A model generated the notes under the pieces. That model worked only from the letters and a program-made list of their open reading frames with translations. It was not told the origin of the DNA and made no database searches. The translations under genes and the position numbers were made by a program. DNA of 64,000 bases from assembly GCA_947568835.1 (NCBI GenBank), contig CANOQG010000007.1:2852001-2916000 (forward strand). Direction: 5' to 3'. Shown here piece by piece: positions 56,351 through 64,000 of the stretch (position 1 is its first letter; each line of letters starts with the position of its first letter). The DNA is from Protonemura montana (Eukaryota > Arthropoda > Insecta > Plecoptera > Nemouridae).

Positions 56351-59300
56351 AGGGCAGGACATTGGGCAGGACATGGGACAGGACATGGGGCAGGACATGG
56401 GGCAGGACATGGGGCAGGATATGGGGCAGGACATGGGGCAGGACATGAGGCAGGACATGGGACATGAGGTAAGACATGGAGCAGGACATGGAGCAGGACA
56501 TGGGACAGGACATGGGGCAGGACATGGGGCAGGACATGGGGCATGACATGGGACATGGGGCAGGACATGGGGTGGAACATGGAGCAGAAAATGGGGCACG
56601 ACATGGGGCAGGACATAGGGCAGGACATGGGGCAGGACATGGGGCAGGACATGGGGCAGGACATGGGACATGGGGCAAGACATGGGGCAGGACATAGGGC
56701 AGAACATGGGGCAGGACATGGGGAAGGACATGGGGCAGGACATGGGGCAGGACATGGGACATGGGGCAGGACAGGGGGAGGACATGGAGCAGGACATGGG
56801 GCAGGACATGGGGCAGGACATGGGGCAGGACATGGGGCAGGACATGGGGCAGGAAATGGGACAGGACAAAGGGCAGGACATGGGGCAGGACATGGGACAT
56901 GGGGCAGGACATGGGGCAGGACATGGGGCATGACATGGGGCAGGACATGGGACAGGACCTGGGGCAGGACATGGGGCAGGACATGGGGCAGGACATGGGG
57001 CAGGACATGAGGCAGGACATGGGACAGGACATGGGGCAGGACATGGGGCAGGACATGGGACATGGAGCAGGACATGGGGCAGGACATGGAGCAGGACATG
57101 GGGCAGGACATGGGGCAGGACATAAGACAGGACATAGGGCAGGACATGGGGTAGGACATGGGGCAGGACATGGGGCAGGACATGGGGCATGGGGCAAGAC
57201 ATGGGGCAGGACATGGGGCAGGACATGGGGCAGGACATGGGGCAGGACATGGGGCAGGACATGGGGCAGGAAATGGGGCAGGACATAGGGTAGGACATGA
57301 GGCAGGACATGGGACAGGACATGGGGCAGGACATGGGGCAGGACATGGGACAGGACATAGGGCAGGACATGGGGCAGGACATGGGGCAAAACATGGGGCA
57401 GGACATGGGACAGGACATGGGGCAGGACATTGGCCAGGCTATGGGGCAGGACATGGGGCAGGACATGAGGCAGGACATGGGACATGGGGAAAGACATGGG
57501 GCAGGACATGGGGCAGGACATGGGGCAGGACATGGGGCAGGACATGGGACAGGACATAGGGCAGGACATGGGGCAGGACATGGGGCAGGACATGGGGCAG
57601 GACATGGGACAGGACATGGAGCAGGACATGGGGCAGGACATGGGGCAGGACATGGGACAGGACATAGGGAAGGACATGGGGCAGGACATGGGGCAGGACA
57701 TGGGACAGGACATGGGACAGGACATAGGGCAGGACATGGGGCAGGACATGGGGCAGGACATAGGGCAGGACATGGGGCAGGACATGGGGCAGGACATGGG
57801 GCAGGACATGGGGCAGGACATAAGGCAGGACATTGGACAGGACATGGGGCAAAACATGGCGCAGGACATGGGACAGGACATGTTGCAGGACATGGGGCAG
57901 GACATGGGGCAGGACATGGGGCAGGACATGGGACATGAGGCAGGACAGGGGGAGGACATGGAGCGGGACATGGGGCAGGACATGGGGCAGGACATGGAGC
58001 AGGACATGGGGCAGGAAATGGGGCAGGACATGGGACAGGACATAGGGCAGGACATGGGGCAGGACATGAGGCAAGACATGGGGCAGGACATGGGACATAG
58101 GGCAGGACAGGGGAAGGACATGGAGCAGGACATGGGGCAGGACATGGGGCAGGACATAAGACAGGACATAGGGCAGGACATGGGGTAGGACATGGGGCAG
58201 GACATGGGGCAGGACATGGGACATGGGGCAAGACATGGGGCAGGACATGGGGCAGGACATGGGGCAGGACATGGGGCAGGACATGGGACAGGACATAGGG
58301 CAGGACATGGGGCAGGACATGGGGCAGGACATAGGGCAGGACATGAGGCAGGACATGGGGCAGGACAGGGGGCAGGACATGGGGCAGGACATAAGGCAGG
58401 ACATTGGACAGGACATGGGGCAAAACATGGGGCAGGACATGGGACAGGACATGTTGCAGGACATGGGGCAGGACATGGGGCAGGACATGGGGCAGGACAT
58501 GGGACATGAGGCAGGACAGAGGGAGGACATGGAGCGGGACATGGGGCAGGACATGGGGCAGGACATGGAGCAGGACATGGGGCAGGAAATGGGGCAGGAC
58601 ATGGGGCAGGACATGGAGCAGGACATGGGGCAGGACATTGGGCAGGACATGGGACAGGACATGGGGCAGGACATGGGGCAGGACATGGGGCAGGATATGG
58701 GGCAGGACATGGGGCAGGACATGAGGCAGGACATGGGACATGAGGTAAGACATGGAGCAGGACATGGAGCAGGACATGGGACAGGACATGGGGCAGGACA
58801 TGGGGCAGGACATGGGGCATGACATGGGACATGGGGCAGGACATGGGGTGGAACATGGAGCAGAAAATGGGGCACGACATGGGGCAGGACATAGGGCAGG
58901 ACATGGGGCAGGACATGGGGCAGGACATGGGGCAGGACATGGGACATGGGGCAAGACATGGGGCAGGACATAGGGCAGAACATGGGGCAGGACATGGGGA
59001 AGGACATGGGGCAGGACATGGGGCAGGACATGGGACATGGGGCAGGACAGGGGGAGGACATGGAGCAGGACATGGGGCAGGACATGGGGCAGGACATGGG
59101 GCAGGACATGGGGCAGGACATGGGGCAGGAAATGGGACAGGACAAAGGGCAGGACATGGGGCAGGACATGGGACATGGGGCAGGACATGGGGCAGGACAT
59201 GGGGCATGACATGGGGCAGGACATGGGACAGGACATGGGGCAGGACATGGGGCAGGACATGGGGCAGGACATGGGGCAGGACATGAGGCAGGACATGGGA

Positions 59301-62300
59301 CAGGACATGGGGCAGGACATGGGGCAGGACATGGGACATGGAGCAGGACATGGGGCAGGACATGGAGCAGGACATGGGGCAGGACATGGGGCAGGACATA
59401 AGACAGGACATAGGGCAGGACATGGGGTAGGACATGGGGCAGGACATGGGGCAGGACATGGGACATGGGGCAAGACATGGGGCAGGACATGGGGCAGGAC
59501 ATGGGGCAGGACATGGGGCAGGACATGGGGCAGAACATGGGGCAGGAAATGGGGCAGGACATAGGGTAGGACATGAGGCAGGACATGGGACAGGACATGG
59601 GGCAGGACATGGGGCAGGACATGGGACAGGACATAGGGCAGGACATGGGGCAGGACATGGGGCAAAACATGGGGCAGGACATGGGACAGGACATGGGGCA
59701 GGACATTGGCCAGGCTATGGGGCAGGACATGGGGCAGGACATGAGGCAGGACATGGGACATGGGGAAAGACATGGGGCAGGACATGGGGCAGGACATGGG
59801 GCAGGACATGGGGCAGGACATGGGACAGGACATAGGGCAGGACATGGGGCAGGACATGGGGCAGGACATGGGGCAGGACATGGGACAGGACATGGAGCAG
59901 GACATGGGGCAGGACATGGGGCAGGACATGGGACAGGACATAGGGAAGGACATGGGGCAGGACATGGGGCAGGACATGGGACAGGACATGGGACAGGACA
60001 TAGGGCAGGACATGGGGCAGGACATGGGGCAGGACATAGGGCAGGACATGGGGCAGGACATGGGGCAGGACATGGGGCAGGACATGGGGCAGGACATAAG
60101 GCAGGACATTGGACAGGACATGGGGCAAAACATGGGGCAGGACATGGGACAGGACATGTTGCAGGACATGGGGCAGGACATGGGGCAGGACATGGGGCAG
60201 GACATGGGACATGAGGCAGGACAGGGGGAGGACATGGAGCGGGACATGGGGCAGGACATGGGGCAGGACATGGAGCAGGACATGGGGCAGGAAATGGGGC
60301 AGGACATGGGACAGGACATAGGGCAGGACATGGGGCAGGACATGAGGCAAGACATGGGGCAGGACATGGGACATAGGGCAGGACAGGGGAAGGACATGGA
60401 GCAGGACATGGGGCAGGACATGGGGCAGGACATAAGACAGGACATAGGGCAGGACATGGGGTAGGACATGGGGCAGGACATGGGGCAGGACATGGGACAT
60501 GGGGCAAGACATGGGGCAGGACATGGGGCAGGACATGGGGCAGGACATGGGGCAGGACATGGGGCAGGACATGGGACATGGGGCAGGACATGGGGCAGGA
60601 CATGGGGCAGGACATGGGGCAGGCCATGGGGCAGGACATGGGGCAGGACATAGGGCAGGCTATGGGGCAGGACATGGGGCAGGACATGGAGCAGGACATG
60701 GGACATGACATGGGACAGGACATGGGGCAGGACATGGCGCAGGACATGGGGCAGGACATGGGGCAGGACATGGGGCAGGACATAGGGCAGGACATGGGGT
60801 AGGACATGAGGCAGGACATGGGACAGGACATGGGGCAGGACATGGGGCAGGACATGGGACAGGACATAGGGCAGGACATGGGGCAGGACATGGGGCAAAA
60901 CATGGGGCAGGACATGGGACAGGACATGGGGCAGGACATTGGCCAGGCTATGGGGCAGGACATGGGGCAGGACATGAGGCAGGACATGGGACATGGGGAA
61001 AGACATGGGGCAGGACATGGGGCAGGACATGGGGCAGGACATGGGGCAGGACATGGGACAGGACATAGGGCAGGACATGGGGCAGGACATGGGGCAGGAC
61101 ATGGGGCAGGACATGGGACAGGACATGGAGCAGGACATGGGGCAGGACATGGGGCAGGACATGGGACAGGACATAGGGAAGGACATGGGGCAGGACATGG
61201 GGCAGGACATGGGACAGGACATTGCACAGGACATAGGGCAGGACATGGGGCAGGACATGGGGCAGGACATAGGGCAGGACATGGGGCAGGACATGGGGCA
61301 GGACATGGGGCAGGACATGGGGCAGGACATGAGGCAGGACATTGGACAGGACATGGGGCAAAACATGGGGCAGGACATGGGACTGGACATGGGGCAGGAC
61401 ATGGGGCAGGACATGGGGCAGGACATGGATCAGGACATGGGACATGAGGCAGGACAGGGGGAGGACATGGAGCGGGACATGGGGCAGGACATGGGGCAGG
61501 ACATGGAGCAGGACATGGGGCAGGAAATGGGGCAGGACATGAAACAGGACATAGGGCAGGACATGGGGCAGGACATGAGGCAGGACATGGGGCAGGACAT
61601 AAGACATAGGGCAGGACAGGGGGAGGACATGGAGCAGGACATGGGGCATTACATGGGGCAGGACATAAGACAGGACATAGGGCAGGACATGGGGCAGGAC
61701 ATGGGGCAGGACATGGGGCAGGACATGGGACATGGGGCAAGACATGGGGCAGGACATGAGGCAGGACATGGGGCAGGACATGGGGCAGGACATGGGGCAG
61801 GACATGGGGTAGGACATGGGGCAGGAAATGGGACGGGACAAGGGGCAGGACATGGGGCAGGACATGGGACATGGGGCAGGACATGGGGCAGGACATGGGG
61901 CAGGACATGGGGCAGGACATGGGGCAGGACATGGGGCAGGACATGGGGCAGGACATAGGGCAGGACATGGGGCAGGACATGGGGCAGGACATGGAGCAGG
62001 ACATGGGACATGACATGGGACAGGACATGGGGCAGGACATGGGGCAGGACATGGGGAAGGACATAGGGCAGGACATGGGGCAGGACATGGGGCAGGACAT
62101 GGGGCAGGACATGGGACAGGACATAGGGCAGGACATGGGGCAGGACAGGGAGCAGGACATGGGGCAGGACATGGGACAGGACATGGGGCAGGACATTGGC
62201 CAGGCTATGGGGCAGGACATGGGGCAGGACATGAGGCAGGACATGGGACATGGGGAAAGACATGGGGCAGGACATGGGGCAGGACATGGGGCAGGACATG

Positions 62301-62950
62301 GGGCAGGACATGAGGCAGGACATGGGACAGGACATGGGGCAGGACATGGGGCAGGACATGGGACATGGAGCAGGACATGGGGCAGGACATGGAGCAGGAC
62401 ATGGGGCAGGACATGGGGCAGGACATAAGACAGGACATAGGGCAGGACATGGGGTAGGACATGGGGCAGGACATGGGGCAGGACATGGGACATGGGGCAA
62501 GACATGGGGCAGGACATGGGGCAGGACATGGGGCAGGACATGGGGCAGGACATGGGGCAGGACATGGGGCAGGAAATGGGGCAGGACATAGGGTAGGACA
62601 TGAGGCAGGACATGGGACAGGACATGGGGCAGGACATGGGGCAGGACATGGGACAGGACATAGGGCAGGACATGGGGCAGGACATGGGGCAAAACATGGG
62701 GCAGGACATGGGACAGGACATGGGGCAGGACATTGGCCAGGCTATGGGGCAGGACATGGGGCAGGACATGAGGCAGGACATGGGACATGGGGAAAGACAT
62801 GGGGCAGGACATGGGGCAGGACATGGGGCAGGACATGGGGCAGGACATGGGACAGGACATAGGGCAGGACATGGGGCAGGACATGGGGCAGGACATGGGG
62901 CAGGACATGGGACAGGACATGGAGCAGGACATGGGGCAGGACATGGGGCA
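56351..62950 (+). repeat. 6.6-kb duplicated segment, copy of 46.57-53.17 kb (C block, copy 3, partial)
   Basis: Constant offset of 9,784: L4 46788/56572 and 49064/58848; L1 47655/57439, 49931/59715, 51164/60948, 52421/62205, 52958/62742; L2 51865/61649; GGATCAGG 51646/61430. The left edge is near 56.35 kb, where ATAGGGCAGG is joined directly to ATTGGGCAGG. Private changes include GACCTGGG near 56958, GGGGCATGG near 57186, ATGGCGC near 57858 and GGCCATGG near 60623. Confidence 0.9.
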
Positions 62951-64000
62951 GGACATGGGGCAGGATATGGGGCAGGACATGGGGCAGGACATGAGGCAGG
63001 ACATGGGACATGAGGTAAGACATGGAGCAGGACATGGAGCAGGACATGGGACAGGACATGGGGCAGGACATGGGGCAGGACATGGGGCATGACATGGGAC
63101 ATGGGGCAGGACATGGGGTGGAACATGGAGCAGAAAATGGGGCACGACATGGGGCAGGACATAGGGCAGGACATGGGGCAGGACATGGGGCAGGACATGG
63201 GGCAGGACATGGGACATGGGGCAAGACATGGGGCAGGACATAGGGCAGAACATGGGGCAGGACATGGGGAAGGACATGGGGCAGGACATGGGGCAGGACA
63301 TGGGACATGGGGCAGGACAGGGGGAGGACATGGAGCAGGACATGGGGCAGGACATGGGGCAGGACATGGGGCAGGACATGGGGCAGGACATGGGGCAGGA
63401 AATGGGACAGGACAAAGGGCAGGACATGGGGCAGGACATGGGACATGGGGCAGGACATGGGGCAGGACATGGGGCATGACATGGGGCAGGACATGGGACA
63501 GGACATGGGGCAGGACATGGGGCAGGACATGGGGCAGGACATGGGGCAGGACATGAGGCAGGACATGGGACAGGACATGGGGCAGGACATGGGGCAGGAC
63601 ATGGGACATGGAGCAGGACATGGGGCAGGACATGGAGCAGGACATGGGGCAGGACATGGGGCAGGACATAAGACAGGACATAGGGCAGGACATGGGGTAG
63701 GACATGGGGCAGGACATGGGGCAGGACATGGGACATGGGGCAAGACATGGGGCAGGACATGGGGCAGGACATGGGGCAGGACATGGGGCAGGACATGGGG
63801 CAGGACATGGGGCAGGAAATGGGGCAGGACATAGGGTAGGACATGAGGCAGGACATGGGACAGGACATGGGGCAGGACATGGGGCAGGACATGGGACAGG
63901 ACATAGGGCAGGACATGGGGCAGGACATGGGGCAAAACATGGGGCAGGACATGGGACAGGACATGGGGCAGGACATTGGCCAGGCTATGGGGCAGGACAT
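62951..64000 (+). repeat. Terminal segment, copy of 54.20-55.25 kb
   Basis: The offset drops from 9,784 to 8,751 at about 62.95 kb, so 1,033 bp present in the parallel copy are absent here. L4 54367/63118 and L1 55234/63985 fit the new offset. The array continues past the window edge. Confidence 0.85.

Larger units (their letters stand above)
1..64000 (+). repeat. 12-bp minisatellite/satellite array filling the window
   Basis: Every line of the sequence is built from GACATGGGGCAG or close variants, head to tail in one orientation. Nothing non-repetitive interrupts it and both ends are cut inside the array. The canonical unit is 6 G, 3 A, 2 C, 1 T (8/12 GC), strongly G-rich on the + strand and without CpG. 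Common variants change one G of GGGG to A (ATAGGG, ATGAGG, ATGGAG, ATGGGA). Rarer ones include GAAATGGGGCAG, GACATTGGACAG, GATATGGGGCAG, GACATGTTGCAG and GACATAAGACAG. Short 7-bp (GACATGG) and 11-bp (GACAGGGGGAG, GACAGGGGAAG) units shift the phase. There is no gene, RNA gene or regulatory site I can support anywhere in it. Size and organisation indicate eukaryotic tandem-repeat DNA; the family name is unknown to me. Confidence 0.98.

Noticed and set aside
1-64000. CRISPR array
   Set aside because: Direct repeats of 12 bp abut directly. There are no unique spacers of 25-40 bp, no leader and no cas genes.
1-64000. Telomeric repeat
   Set aside because: TAGGG occurs inside the ATAGGG variant, but no TTAGGG tandem run is present and the period is 12.
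1-64000. p53-family binding sites from GGACATG
   Set aside because: The unit supplies RRRCWWG, but the next three bases are GGG instead of pyrimidines, so only one quarter-site fits in each unit. No full half-site was found among the common variants.
1-64000. PRDM9-type CCNCCNTNNCCNC hotspot motif on the minus strand
   Set aside because: The CCCC run is followed by A, so the second CC of the motif is not satisfied in the canonical unit.
1-64000. tRNA, rRNA, riboswitch, promoter or terminator signals
   Set aside because: No non-repeat sequence exists in which such elements could lie. AT-rich promoter-like boxes and stable inverted repeats are absent from the units.
1-64000. Bacterial surface-protein or ice-nucleation-like repeat gene
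   Set aside because: Such genes keep one frame with amino-acid-level constraint. Here frame-shifting 7- and 11-bp units are frequent and tolerated, and no non-repeat N- or C-terminal domain is present within 64 kb.

Overview
The whole 64,000-base window is one tandem repeat. The unit is 12 bp, GACATGGGGCAG on the + strand, with about 5,300-5,500 units including degenerate ones. I find no stretch of unique sequence anywhere: no recognisable protein gene, no tRNA or rRNA, no transposon or other non-repeat insertion, and no flank. The array runs off both ends. It looks like a eukaryotic minisatellite or satellite block. It is far longer and more homogeneous than intragenic repeats of bacteria, and its unit contains GGGCAGGA, which matches the vertebrate (Jeffreys) minisatellite core. 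I cannot name the species or chromosome from sequence alone.

Three levels of organisation are visible. (1) The 12-bp unit has many substituted versions, mostly G-to-A in the GGGG run. There are also short units of 7 bp (GACATGG) and 11 bp (GACAGGGGGAG) and one 13-bp type (GACATGGGGCAAG); all of these shift the phase. (2) Rare variant units recur in fixed order and define higher-order repeats (HORs). Marker-to-marker distances recur exactly: 1,609/1,610, 1,233, 1,705, 2,205, 2,276, 3,011 and 3,814 bp. (3) Very large segments are near-identical copies. The right half can be rebuilt from the left half with a few constant offsets: 32.8-36.8 kb copies 21.1-25.2 kb; 36.8-40.6 kb copies 14.95-18.8 kb; 42.05-56.35 kb copies 18.8-33.1 kb; 56.35-62.95 kb copies 46.6-53.2 kb; and 62.95-64.0 kb copies 54.2-55.25 kb.

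Layout by region. 0-2.8 kb: partial HOR plus a 1,233-bp marker interval. 2.7-10.35 kb: two tandem copies of a 3,814-bp HOR. 10.35-15 kb: a third, rearranged copy. 15.5-21.8 kb: a 3,011-bp HOR in two tandem copies. 22.7-32.0 kb: the C block (marker spacings 1705-2276-1233-1257-537-2276). 32.8-64 kb: the mosaic of duplicated copies just described, including a second full C block (45.95-55.23 kb) and a partial third (57.44-62.74 kb).

The canonical repeat has no stop codon in any of the six frames because 12 is divisible by 3. This produces enormous apparent ORFs on the minus strand, up to 4,754 codons. I treat all of them as artefacts. No genes work together here; the biology is array expansion by unequal exchange, replication slippage or conversion, plus possible G-quadruplex/i-motif behaviour. 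All distances come from reading marker coordinates. I did not run an alignment, so identity levels are impressions from markers and spot checks.
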